From: an uncultured Muribaculaceae bacterium
Lineage (GTDB): Bacteria > Bacteroidota > Bacteroidia > Bacteroidales > Muribaculaceae
Direction of reading: 5' to 3'
DNA length: 31,981 bases
NCBI GenBank assembly: GCA_910587425.1
Contig: CAJUKU010000021.1
Location: 1 to 31,981 of the forward strand
The position numbers were made by a program, and so were the translations under genes. Each line of letters starts with the position of its first letter. Position 1 is the stretch's first letter. Shown here in pieces: positions 8,003 to 15,413 of the stretch. The notes beneath the pieces are model-generated. The model made no database searches. It worked only from the letters and a program-made list of their open reading frames with translations, and was not told where the DNA came from.

Positions 8003-8451
8003 TCGCGCAGGCGTGAATCGATCATTATGGTGACCGGACCGTCGTTGATCAGTTCAACCTGCATGTCGGCTCCGAAGACACCCTGACGTGTGGTGCGTGA
8101 TGTGATCCGCGACAGCTCATCGCAGTACAGCTGATAGAGCGGTGTGGCGAGATCGTGTGCCGCGGCGCGGATGTAGCTCGGGCGGTTGCCCTTGCGTGTC
8201 GAAGCCGTGAGGGTGAACTGGCTGACGGCTAGGATTTCGCCGCCGGCGTCGAGGACCGAACGGTTCATGACTCCCTCGCCGTCGGGGAAAATGCGGAGTG
8301 CGGCGGTCTTGGCTGCGAGCCATAGCGCGTCAGCCTCGGTATCGCCCTGCTCGACGCCTACGAGCACCATCAGTCCATGTCCGATGGAGGAGTGCATCTC
8401 CCCGCCGATGCTTACAGAGGCGCGGCTTACCCGCTGCAGGATGATTCTCAT
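7999..8451 (-). CDS. dtd: D-aminoacyl-tRNA deacylase
   Basis: This 150-aa enzyme removes D-amino acids wrongly attached to tRNA, and glycine from tRNA-Ala, so keeping translation homochiral. Both active-site signatures are present: SQFTL (77-81) and the Gly-cisPro motif NDGPVT (136-141). The start MRIILQRV at 8451 is standard for the family; an earlier ATG at 8514 lies inside the upstream gene. Its ATG overlaps the stop of the mutarotase-like gene (ATGA) and its stop overlaps the MazG-like ATG. It is a cytoplasmic homodimer in known cases. Length and motifs are normal. Confidence 0.95.
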   Translation of the reverse strand: MRIILQRVSRASVSIGGEMHSSIGHGLMVLVGVEQGDTEADALWLAAKTAALRIFPDGEGVMNRSVLDAGGEILAVSQFTLTASTRKGNRPSYIRAAAHDLATPLYQLYCDELSRITSRTTRQGVFGADMQVELINDGPVTIMIDSRLRE

Positions 8452-8864
8452 TGCTTTGCGGCTTCGAGTTCGGTGTCGGTATAGAGATGGAACATGCGCT
8501 CCATGGGTTTCCATTTGTCGGCAGGTGTCGCGCCGGCGTCAGCCTGCTGGAATTCAGCCATGTAGTCTTCCCACTCCTGCTGCCGCGGGAGAGTGGCGAG
8601 CCGCGCCATGTCGCGCTCCCATGAGAATGTGGCGGGAGCTTCGATGATCATGACGAGAACGTCGCCGGTGATGTATATGTCCATGGCGAGGACTCCGACC
8701 TCACGGATCCCGCGGACAATCTCGTACCAGATAGAATCGGGCTGATGCCGGCGGATGTATTCCTGACGGAGCTTGCTGTCGGGGCGAAGCGTGAGCGTGC
8801 GCACGAATCGTACGGTAGGGATGTCGAATTTCTCGACGGGGTAGGGGGTAGGGGTATCGTTCAT
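8448..8864 (-). CDS. L-rhamnose mutarotase family protein (RhaM/DUF718-like)
   Basis: This 138-aa protein is from the RhaM-like alpha/beta-barrel mutarotase family, which interconverts alpha and beta anomers of deoxy sugars such as L-rhamnose or L-fucose. Recognisable features are the RHQPDSIWYEIVRGIREVGV region (39-58, with H40 and W46), an acidic MDIYITGDVLVMII strand pair, and the WEDYM...KW...MERMF end (about 96-125). No rhamnose or fucose genes are adjacent, so the sugar is uncertain. Both ends overlap neighbours as ATGA, which ties it into the operon. The family call is good; the physiological substrate is unknown. Confidence 0.83.
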   Translation of the reverse strand: MNDTPTPYPVEKFDIPTVRFVRTLTLRPDSKLRQEYIRRHQPDSIWYEIVRGIREVGVLAMDIYITGDVLVMIIEAPATFSWERDMARLATLPRQQEWEDYMAEFQQADAGATPADKWKPMERMFHLYTDTELEAAKQ

Positions 8865-10189
8865 GGTTTTACGGTTGGACGTGGTGATTTGTTAGGTTTA
8901 GGATCCTGCAGACGCGACAGGCGGTCGTAGAGAGCCGCGATGTCGATCTCTTTCTTCCCTTTGAGCTGGCGGAGCTGCCGCTTGTTTGCCGGCTCGGTTC
9001 CAGTACGGTGCGCACGCCACATCATGTCGGCGAGACGGTTGGCGGTGCGGTTGGTGCACTGTCCGTCGGCGGCGAAGTAGGGGTGAGATAGTGTCGCCTT
9101 GATGTCGGCTGCGGCAAAGGAGTCGAACAATTGCAACGCCTCGTCAGATTTCAGGCTTGAGCGCTGCCATACTGTATGGGAGTTGAGGTATTTCAGGTCG
9201 GCGGTATATGCTGAGGAGGGGAGTGCCGCCTCGGGTGCAGTTTCGGTCTCGGCAACCGGTTGCACGGGCATTTCCTGCAGCGAGTCGACCGTGACTGCGG
9301 TGACTGTGGTGTCGGGGATAATGGTTATGGCGGTGTCGGCGACAGTTGTCATCGCTGTGTCGGGCAACGCTTCCGCTATTGCGGTGACGTCGGCGGAGTT
9401 CATGCCGTCGTAGGGGGTTGATTCGGGTATTATTGTAGGGAGGTAGTGGACGGCAGCCCATCCGATAGCGAGTGCCACGATGGCGAGTATTATAAATCCG
9501 ATGGCGTTGCGGGCGCGGCTGTGTCGGCGTGGGCGGCGGAACGGTACGGCTTCACCATCGTCGGCGGCAAGCTCATCTTCAATCTCCTGCAGGGAGCGCT
9601 GCGGGGGGGTGATGCTTACGGGGGGTATTGACGATGCTGCGGGTGGCGCGGTCTCGGTGTGTGTGGCGGGTGCACCGACAATGTCGAAATCGGGTGCCGG
9701 TTGTGCGAGCGGGTCGACTCTGGGGAGCATAGCGCACTGACCGACAGCGACGGCTGTAGCTTCGACGGCGATGAGGGTTCCGGCGGGGAGCGATCCGGCG
9801 ATGGCGTGTGCTACGAAAGCGTAGAGCTCGTCGGTGGAGAGGTAGGTGGCAAGCGCTATGGCGTGCACCGGTTCGGTGCGCAGAGATGTGTCGGTGGTGA
9901 CTTCCTGCGGCAGTCCGACGTGGGCTATGAGTTCTGCGGCGGGGATGTCGGGCGACTGCACGGCTTCGCGCAGCAGGCGCACTACGAGGCGCGGGTGTAT
10001 GTTGGCTCCGGTGGTTATGGCGACGGTGGCTGTGCGGCACAGTTCGGTGTCGTAGAGTGCTATGACCGAGGAGTCTCCGTGAGTCTCAAGAGTGTAGATC
10101 TCGTTGGCATTCAGGAAGCATGCGGCGAGTTCGGGGCGCGTAGGGGTCTCGCGCGAGAGCGTTATATAGGTGTGATGTCGTTGATTCAT
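8861..10189 (-). CDS. Unrecognised single-span membrane protein, first gene of the minus-strand operon
   Basis: This 442-aa protein is one I cannot assign to a family. Residues 1-157 look like a compact cytoplasmic domain. A Pro/Ala-rich linker (about 158-200) and a basic stretch FRRPRRHSRAR (217-227) precede one membrane helix (about 229-247), so the C-terminal part should be periplasmic. That part has a Thr/Asp-rich disordered stretch (about 255-315) and a helical C-terminal domain (about 330-430) containing HTVWQRSSLKSDEALQLFD and CTNRTANRLADMMW. The layout resembles envelope anchor or sensor proteins, but no catalytic motif is seen. The ATG is the only sensible start, since no other Met occurs for about 150 residues. 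It lies only a few bases from the predicted transcription start. Confidence 0.75.
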   Translation of the reverse strand: MNQRHHTYITLSRETPTRPELAACFLNANEIYTLETHGDSSVIALYDTELCRTATVAITTGANIHPRLVVRLLREAVQSPDIPAAELIAHVGLPQEVTTDTSLRTEPVHAIALATYLSTDELYAFVAHAIAGSLPAGTLIAVEATAVAVGQCAMLPRVDPLAQPAPDFDIVGAPATHTETAPPAASSIPPVSITPPQRSLQEIEDELAADDGEAVPFRRPRRHSRARNAIGFIILAIVALAIGWAAVHYLPTIIPESTPYDGMNSADVTAIAEALPDTAMTTVADTAITIIPDTTVTAVTVDSLQEMPVQPVAETETAPEAALPSSAYTADLKYLNSHTVWQRSSLKSDEALQLFDSFAAADIKATLSHPYFAADGQCTNRTANRLADMMWRAHRTGTEPANKRQLRQLKGKKEIDIAALYDRLSRLQDPKPNKSPRPTVKP

Positions 10190-10196
10190 TGCAATG

Positions 10197-10227
10197 CAAA
10201 ATTAGTTACTTTTGCGTCAATGACAAA
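10197..10227 (-). promoter_or_regulatory. Promoter of the minus-strand operon
   Basis: On the minus strand, TTTG (10227-10224) and TAATTTTG (10204-10197) are 19 nt apart. This exactly fits the Bacteroidota housekeeping promoter TTTG-N19-21-TAnnTTTG. The start of transcription should fall within a few bases of the ATG at 10189, so the mRNA may be nearly leaderless. Confidence 0.75.
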
Positions 10228-10265
10228 AATAAAGAGCGATGGCGGGGTTGGGAGGAGGGGAGGAT

Positions 10266-10337
10266 AGGGCGAATAGGGCAAATAAGGCAAATAGGGCAAA
10301 TAGGGCGAATAAGGCGAATGGGGTGAATGGGGCGAGG
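10266..10337. repeat. 9-bp tandem repeat, about 8 units, consensus AGGGCGAAT
   Basis: Units start at 10266, 10275, 10284, 10293, 10302, 10311, 10320 and 10329. They vary as (A/G)(A/G)GG(C/T)(A/G)AAT, with the last unit degenerate. The array lies upstream of both divergent promoters, ending about 39 nt before the rpsL -33 element and starting about 38 nt beyond the minus-strand -33 element. Its G tracts recur every 9 nt on the + strand. Confidence 0.9.
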
Positions 10338-10375
10338 TGGTGTGAAAAAAAAGTGTGAAAAAAGGAGGGGAAATA

Positions 10376-10407
10376 TTTGTGGGAAAGAAAATTAGTTAGT
10401 AATTTTG
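10376..10407 (+). promoter_or_regulatory. Main promoter of the str/S10/spc/alpha ribosomal cluster
   Basis: TTTG (10376-10379) is followed after 20 nt by TAATTTTG (10400-10407), a full match to the Bacteroidota consensus. Transcription should start near 10412, giving an approximately 145-nt leader before rpsL. No equally good promoter is seen until the one before eno, so this one may drive most of the 18-kb cluster. Confidence 0.8.
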
Positions 10408-10442
10408 CATCGCTTTTGAATGCAAAGTGCGTCAGAATCGTT

Positions 10443-10488
10443 CCTAATCCATTGAGGATCAGGGCGGTTGTGGGCGCATTAGGTGCGT
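10443..10488 (+). promoter_or_regulatory. Hairpins in the rpsL 5' leader
   Basis: Two small stems can form in the leader RNA. The first pairs 10443-10450 with 10456-10463 around the loop ATTGA, with one A-C mismatch. The second pairs CGCA (10475-10478) with TGCG (10484-10487). They may be regulatory, but neither resembles a leader I recognise. Confidence 0.35.
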
Positions 10489-10556
10489 ACGGAAGTGTTT
10501 GAGAAAAGAACGAAACAGAAAAAAGTCATAACAGAAACAAATCTAAAAAGACTAAG

Positions 10557-10940
10557 ATGCCTACAATTCAGCAATTAGTGAGAAAAGGACGTGTGGCACT
10601 GAAGGATAAGAGCAAGTCGCCCGCACTTGACTCGTGCCCCCAGCGTCGCGGCGTATGTGTGCGCGTTTACACCACTACCCCCAAGAAGCCTAACTCGGCA
10701 ATGCGTAAGGTTGCCCGTGTTCGTCTGACCAACGGTAAGGAAGTGAACAGCTACATCCCCGGCGAAGGACACAATCTTCAGGAGCACTCGATCGTGCTTG
10801 TCCGCGGTGGTCGTGTGAAAGACCTCCCCGGTGTGCGCTATCACATCGTCCGTGGCACTCTGGATACCTCTGGCGTTAAGGACCGCACACAGCGTCGTTC
10901 GAAATACGGTGCCAAGCGTCCGAAACCCGCCAAGAAGTAA
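10557..10940 (+). CDS. rpsL: 30S ribosomal protein S12
   Basis: This 127-aa protein of the decoding centre opens the str operon. The residues that matter for streptomycin are wild type: K43 in TPKKPNSA and K88 in GGRVKDLPG, so no resistance allele is present. D89, the methylthiolation site in some bacteria, is also kept. The basic C terminus ends KRPKPAKK. It is the first gene after the main promoter, with a long leader and no Shine-Dalgarno sequence. The 174-nt gap to rpsG is unusually wide for this cluster. Confidence 0.98.
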   Translation: MPTIQQLVRKGRVALKDKSKSPALDSCPQRRGVCVRVYTTTPKKPNSAMRKVARVRLTNGKEVNSYIPGEGHNLQEHSIVLVRGGRVKDLPGVRYHIVRGTLDTSGVKDRTQRRSKYGAKRPKPAKK

Positions 10941-10978
10941 TTGACGGAGTCCGCAAATCTCACAAATCCCAAACAAAC

Positions 10979-11061
10979 AAAACAAGTTAACAACAACCTT
11001 GTTTTTGTAAGACTGGAAGGCTAATTCACCGGTTGAGTAAATGGCGCGGGAGCGCGCCGTT
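10979..11061 (+). promoter_or_regulatory. Stem-loops in the rpsL-rpsG intergenic region
   Basis: Two hairpins lie in the 174-nt gap. The first, AAAACAAG (10979-10986) with CTTGTTTT (10998-11005), ends in a T run and could act as a weak attenuator. The second is a strong 9-bp GC stem, 11040-11048 with 11053-11061, closing the loop GGAG. In E. coli, S7 binds this same intergenic position to repress rpsG, so a similar role is possible here (inference). Confidence 0.5.
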
Positions 11062-11114
11062 GAAGAAGAAAGAAGCAGCAACCAAGCAACAAAAACAACA
11101 TCGCTAAACTTACA

Positions 11115-11591
11115 ATGAGAAAAGCAAAGCCAAAGAAGCGGATTGTTCTGCCCGATCCCGTGTTTAACGACGTCCGCGTGTCAAAGTTCGTCAACCATCT
11201 GATGTATGACGGCAAGAAGAACACCGCTTACACAATATTCTATTCGGCTCTCGAGACAGTGAAGGCAAAGCTCCCCAACGAGGAGAAGACCGCTCTTGAG
11301 ATCTGGAAGAAGGCTCTCGAGAATATCACTCCCCAGGTCGAGGTGAAGTCACGCCGCGTAGGTGGTGCCACTTTCCAGGTTCCGACTGAGATCCGTCCTG
11401 ACCGCAAGGAGTCAATCTCCATGAAAAACCTTATCCTTTACGCTCGCAAGCGCGGGGGAAAGACGATGGCCGACAAGCTCGCGGCTGAGATCGTCGACGC
11501 ATTCAACGAACAGGGTGGCGCGTTCAAGCGCAAGGAAGACATGCACAAGATGGCAGAAGCCAACCGCGCATTCGCTCACTTCCGCTTCTAA
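11115..11591 (+). CDS. rpsG: 30S ribosomal protein S7
   Basis: This 158-aa primary 16S-binding protein organises the head of the small subunit near the mRNA exit. The basic N terminus MRKAKPKKR and the conserved QVPTEIRPDRK-type loop are present, and the C-terminal region RAFAHFRF closes the protein normally. In E. coli S7 is the translational repressor of the str operon. Here the gene follows a structured 174-nt gap, which would suit the same control. fusA starts 45 nt downstream. Confidence 0.98.
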   Translation: MRKAKPKKRIVLPDPVFNDVRVSKFVNHLMYDGKKNTAYTIFYSALETVKAKLPNEEKTALEIWKKALENITPQVEVKSRRVGGATFQVPTEIRPDRKESISMKNLILYARKRGGKTMADKLAAEIVDAFNEQGGAFKRKEDMHKMAEANRAFAHFRF

Positions 11592-11636
11592 TCAATCAAG
11601 CTTGCAGCAATAATCCCAACACACAAGAAAATTTCA

Positions 11637-13763
11637 ATGGCGAAATCTGACGAAATTCTGAAATATACCCGTAACATCGGTATTATGGCTCACATCGACG
11701 CCGGTAAGACGACGACATCTGAGCGTATACTTTTCTATACGGGTCTCACTCACAAAATCGGCGAGGTTCATGACGGCGGTGCCACCATGGACTGGATGGA
11801 GCAGGAGCAGGAGCGTGGTATCACAATCACCTCCGCAGCTACAACTGCTTTCTGGAAGTACGATGATGAGAAATACAAGATCAACCTTATCGACACCCCC
11901 GGACACGTGGACTTCACTGTAGAGGTGGAGCGCTCACTGCGTGTGCTTGACGGTGCTGTGGCAACTTTCTGCGCCGTAGGTGGCGTGGAGCCCCAGTCGG
12001 AGACTGTATGGCGCCAGGCAGACAAGTACAATGTTCCGCGTATCGGCTATGTGAACAAGATGGACCGTTCGGGCGCCAACTTCTTCGAGGTTGTACGCCA
12101 GCTCAAGGAGGTGCTCGGTGCAAATCCCTGCCCGATCCAGATTCCTATCGGTGCCGAGGAGACATTCAAGGGTGTTGTCGACCTGATCCGCATGAAGGCA
12201 ATCTTCTGGCACGACGAGACCATGGGTGCAGAGTACAGCGTGGAGGATATCCCCGCCAATCTCGTAGCCGAGGCTCAGGAATACCGTGACCAGATGCTTG
12301 AGAAGATCGCTGAGTTTGACGACGCGATGATGGAGAAATACTTCGACGATCCCTCGACAATCACTGAGGATGAGGTACGTCGCGCCCTGCGCAACGCCAC
12401 CCTCGCGATGGAGGTTGTTCCGATGATCTGCGGCAGCTCGTTCAAGAACAAGGGTGTGCAGCCCCTTCTCGACGCTGTCTGCGCTTATCTCCCCAGCCCT
12501 GTCGATGCAGGTGCAGTTGAGGGTCACGCTCCCGGAAATCCGGATGAGGTGGAGACCCGCGAGCCCTCACCCGAGGCTCCGATGTGCGCACTGGCGTTCA
12601 AGATCGCTACCGACCCGTATGTAGGTCGTCTGACCTTCTTCCGCGTCTACAGCGGTGACGTTGTCTCGGGCAGCTACGTGCTCAATGCACGCTCGGGCAA
12701 GAAGGAGCGCGTTTCGCGTCTGTTCCAGATGCACTCTAACAAGCAGAACCCGATGGAGAAGATCGGCTGCGGCGATATCGGCGCAGGCGTAGGCTTCAAG
12801 GATATCCGCACCGGTGACACACTGTGCGACGAGAACCACCCGATCGTTCTCGAGGCTATGGACTTCCCCGATCCCGTGATCGGTATCGCCGTAGAGCCCA
12901 AGACCCAGAAGGATCTCGACAAACTCGGCGTAGGTTTGCAGAAGCTCGCTGAGGAGGATCCGACCTTCCGCGTTCAGACCAACGAGGAGACAGGTCAGAC
13001 CGTCATCTCAGGTATGGGTGAGCTTCACCTCGACATTATCATTGACCGTCTGCGCCGCGAGTTCAAGGTTGAGTGCAACCAGGGCCGTCCGCAGGTTACT
13101 TACAAGGAGGCTATCACCAAGCCTGTAGAGCTCCGCGAGGTGTTCAAGAAGCAGACCGGTGGCCGCGGTAAGTTTGCCGATATCATCGTCCGTGTAGAGC
13201 CTATCGACGAGGGCTTCGAGGGCAACCTCCAGTTTGTCGACGAGGTGAAGGGCGGTAACATCCCCAAGGAGTTTATCCCCTCTATCCAGAAGGGCTTCAC
13301 CACAGCTATGAAGAACGGTGTTCTCGCCGGCTTCCCTGTGGAGCACCTCAAGGTTACAGTGATCGACGGTTCGTTCCACCCGGTTGACTCTGACCAGCTG
13401 TCGTTCGAGCTCTGCGCCATCCAGGCGTTCAAGAAGGCTTCGGAGAAGGCAGGTCCTGTACTCCTCGAGCCTATCATGAAGATCGAGGTTGTGACCCCCG
13501 AAGAGAACATGGGTGACGTGATCTCCGACCTCAACAAGCGTCGCGGACAGGTGGAAGGCATGGAGACAAGCCGCAGCGGTGCGCGCGTGGTCAAGGCTAA
13601 GGCACCTCTCGCCGAGATGTTCGGCTATGTGACCGCCCTCCGTACGATCACCTCCGGCCGTGCTACCTCGACCATGAGCTTCTCACACTACAGCGAGGTT
13701 AGCTCGTCAATAGCCCGCAATGTCCTGACCGAGTGCCAGGGCCGTGTTGACCTTCTGAAATAA
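11637..13763 (+). CDS. fusA: Translation elongation factor G
   Basis: This 708-aa GTPase drives tRNA-mRNA translocation and, with RRF, ribosome recycling. The G-domain motifs are AHIDAGKTT (18-26), DTPGH (86-90) and NKMD (140-143). The remaining length fits domains II-V. Its place in the str operon marks it as the main EF-G and not a paralogue. Unlike E. coli, no tuf gene follows; rpsJ begins 23 nt later. No start-deciding Shine-Dalgarno sequence is visible. Confidence 0.98.
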   Translation: MAKSDEILKYTRNIGIMAHIDAGKTTTSERILFYTGLTHKIGEVHDGGATMDWMEQEQERGITITSAATTAFWKYDDEKYKINLIDTPGHVDFTVEVERSLRVLDGAVATFCAVGGVEPQSETVWRQADKYNVPRIGYVNKMDRSGANFFEVVRQLKEVLGANPCPIQIPIGAEETFKGVVDLIRMKAIFWHDETMGAEYSVEDIPANLVAEAQEYRDQMLEKIAEFDDAMMEKYFDDPSTITEDEVRRALRNATLAMEVVPMICGSSFKNKGVQPLLDAVCAYLPSPVDAGAVEGHAPGNPDEVETREPSPEAPMCALAFKIATDPYVGRLTFFRVYSGDVVSGSYVLNARSGKKERVSRLFQMHSNKQNPMEKIGCGDIGAGVGFKDIRTGDTLCDENHPIVLEAMDFPDPVIGIAVEPKTQKDLDKLGVGLQKLAEEDPTFRVQTNEETGQTVISGMGELHLDIIIDRLRREFKVECNQGRPQVTYKEAITKPVELREVFKKQTGGRGKFADIIVRVEPIDEGFEGNLQFVDEVKGGNIPKEFIPSIQKGFTTAMKNGVLAGFPVEHLKVTVIDGSFHPVDSDQLSFELCAIQAFKKASEKAGPVLLEPIMKIEVVTPEENMGDVISDLNKRRGQVEGMETSRSGARVVKAKAPLAEMFGYVTALRTITSGRATSTMSFSHYSEVSSSIARNVLTECQGRVDLLK

Positions 13764-13786
13764 GCAAACTTTCATTCAACTTAGAT

Positions 13787-14092
13787 ATGAGCCAAAAAAT
13801 CAGAATCAAACTTAAATCTTACGATCACAACTTGGTCGACAAGTCAGCCGAGAAGATTGTGAAGACTGTAAAGGCTACGGGTGCCGTGATCAGCGGTCCT
13901 ATCCCCCTGCCTACCCATAAGCGGATCTTCACAGTGAACCGCTCGACGTTCGTGAACAAGAAGTCGCGCGAGCAGTTCCAGCTCTCGTCGTTCAAGCGCC
14001 TGATCGACATCTACAACTCGACAGCCAAGACTGTCGACGCCCTGATGAAGCTTGAGCTTCCGAGCGGCGTGGAGGTAGAGATCAAGGTGTGA
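13787..14092 (+). CDS. rpsJ: 30S ribosomal protein S10
   Basis: This 101-aa protein of the 30S head also acts as NusE in antitermination complexes in other bacteria. The typical IRIKLKSYDHNLVD start and the PLPTHKRIFTVNRS loop are clear. It is the first S10-operon gene, joined to fusA by only 23 nt, so str and S10 operons are probably one transcript here. There is no long L4-type leader in front, in contrast to E. coli. rplC follows after 61 nt. Confidence 0.98.
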   Translation: MSQKIRIKLKSYDHNLVDKSAEKIVKTVKATGAVISGPIPLPTHKRIFTVNRSTFVNKKSREQFQLSSFKRLIDIYNSTAKTVDALMKLELPSGVEVEIKV

Positions 14093-14153
14093 TACCGCCT
14101 TTAAGAGCAAGATTTAAGAGAACAAGAACAGAAACAAAAAAGCAATTAGAGAA

Positions 14154-14774
14154 ATGCCAGGATTATTAGGAAAGAAAATCGGAATGACATCCGTTTTCAG
14201 TGCCGACGGCAAGAATGTGCCGTGCACTGTTATCGAAGTAGGTCCCTGCGTAGTTACTCAAGTGAAAACCGCCGAGACCGACGGCTACGAGGCTCTTCAG
14301 CTGGGCTTCGAGGATAAGAAAGAGAAGCACACAACGCAGCCTCTCGCCGGTCACTTCAAGAAAGCGGGTGTAACTCCTCAGCGACACTTGGCCGAGTTCA
14401 AAGGCTTTGAAGGCGAATACAAGGCCGGTGACACGATCACCGTGGACGGTCTTTTCAGCGAAAGCGATTTCGTCGACATCCAGGGAACATCGAAAGGTAA
14501 AGGCTACCAGGGCGTGGTAAAGCGCCACGGTTTCGGCGGCGTGGGTCAGAGCACTCACGGTCAGCACAACCGTCTGCGTGCTCCGGGTTCAATCGGTGCG
14601 TGCTCGTATCCTGCGAAGGTATTCAAGGGCACCCGCATGGCAGGCCAGATGGGCAATGAGAACGTGACTATCCAGAATCTTCAGGTTATCCGCGTTATGC
14701 CCGAACACAATCTTCTGATCATCAAGGGCTCAATCCCCGGATGTAAAGGTTCAATCGTTAAAATTGAGAAATAA
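14154..14774 (+). CDS. rplC: 50S ribosomal protein L3
   Basis: This 206-aa early-assembly protein reaches with a long loop toward the peptidyl transferase centre. The start MPGLLGKKIGMTSVF and the loop region FGGVGQSTHGQHNRLRAPGS (about 123-142) are standard. The glutamine that PrmB methylates in E. coli lies in this segment. Its stop overlaps the rplD ATG as TAATG, so translation of L3 and L4 is likely coupled. The 61-nt gap before it is the fourth widest in the cluster. Confidence 0.98.
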   Translation: MPGLLGKKIGMTSVFSADGKNVPCTVIEVGPCVVTQVKTAETDGYEALQLGFEDKKEKHTTQPLAGHFKKAGVTPQRHLAEFKGFEGEYKAGDTITVDGLFSESDFVDIQGTSKGKGYQGVVKRHGFGGVGQSTHGQHNRLRAPGSIGACSYPAKVFKGTRMAGQMGNENVTIQNLQVIRVMPEHNLLIIKGSIPGCKGSIVKIEK

Positions 14775-15394
14775 TGGAACTCGCAGTATACAACATCAAG
14801 GGTGAGGACACCGGCCGCAAGGCTGAACTGAGCGACGAGGTGTTTGCCGTAGAGGTGAACGAGCATGCCGTGTATCTCGACGTGAAGCAGTACCTCGCCA
14901 ACCAGCGCCAGGGAACGCACAAGTCGAAAGAGCGCAGTGAAGTGTCGGGCTCAACCCGCAAGCTCCACAAGCAGAAAGGCGGCGGCGGTGCCCGCATCGG
15001 CGATATCAACTCTCCGGTCCTCGTAGGTGGCGGCCGTGTTTTCGGTCCGCGTCCCCGCGACTACCGCTTCAAGCTTAACAAGAAGGTTAAGCAGCTCGCA
15101 CGCCGTTCGGCATGGACCGCAAAGGTTCAGGACAATCAGGTGAAAGTGATCGAAAACTTCACTTTTGAGGCTCCCAAAACTAAAGATTTTGTAAATTTTG
15201 CTAAAAATCTTGAAGCTGAGGGCAAAAAGATCCTGGTTGTTTTACCGGAAGGAAATAAAAACGTATATTTGTCGGCTCGAAATGTGCCCAACGCCATGGT
15301 GGTCAACGCCAAGGACGTTAACACATACGTGCTGATGAACTCGAACGCTATCCTCCTGACCGAGGGTGGCCTTGAGGTGATCAACAATCTTTAA
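14774..15394 (+). CDS. rplD: 50S ribosomal protein L4
   Basis: This 206-aa protein lines the peptide exit tunnel. The tunnel loop with STRKLHKQKGGGGARIGD is near residues 55-76. The start overlaps the rplC stop by one base. Codon use changes sharply inside the gene: from about 15160 to 15284 the codons are AT-rich (ttt, aat, gat, tta, gga, cga) in an otherwise GC-rich, highly biased gene. The protein itself reads as normal L4 through this patch, so the change is at the DNA level. In E. coli L4 autoregulates the S10 operon. Confidence 0.97.
   Translation: MELAVYNIKGEDTGRKAELSDEVFAVEVNEHAVYLDVKQYLANQRQGTHKSKERSEVSGSTRKLHKQKGGGGARIGDINSPVLVGGGRVFGPRPRDYRFKLNKKVKQLARRSAWTAKVQDNQVKVIENFTFEAPKTKDFVNFAKNLEAEGKKILVVLPEGNKNVYLSARNVPNAMVVNAKDVNTYVLMNSNAILLTEGGLEVINNL
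15241..15271 (+). promoter_or_regulatory. Possible promoter inside rplD
   Basis: TTTA (15241-15244), 19 nt, then TATATTTG (15264-15271) gives a perfect -7 element and a -33 element with one mismatch. It lies in the AT-rich patch of rplD, about 140 nt before rplW, and could feed the downstream genes. It may also be a chance match. Confidence 0.3.
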
Positions 15395-15413
15395 CCCTCA
15401 ACGCTACTGAACA

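Larger units (their letters stand above)
10190..10556. other. Divergent intergenic region between the minus operon and rpsL
   Basis: This 367-nt non-coding region holds two back-to-back promoters, one for each direction. Between them lie a 9-bp tandem repeat and a purine-rich stretch (10330-10372) with runs of A. The rpsL side continues as an approximately 145-nt untranslated leader. No ORF of note is seen. Confidence 0.8.

Noticed and set aside
13764..13786. Missing tuf between fusA and rpsJ as a deletion
   Set aside because: Absence of tuf here is the usual arrangement in Bacteroidota, and the 23-nt junction is clean.
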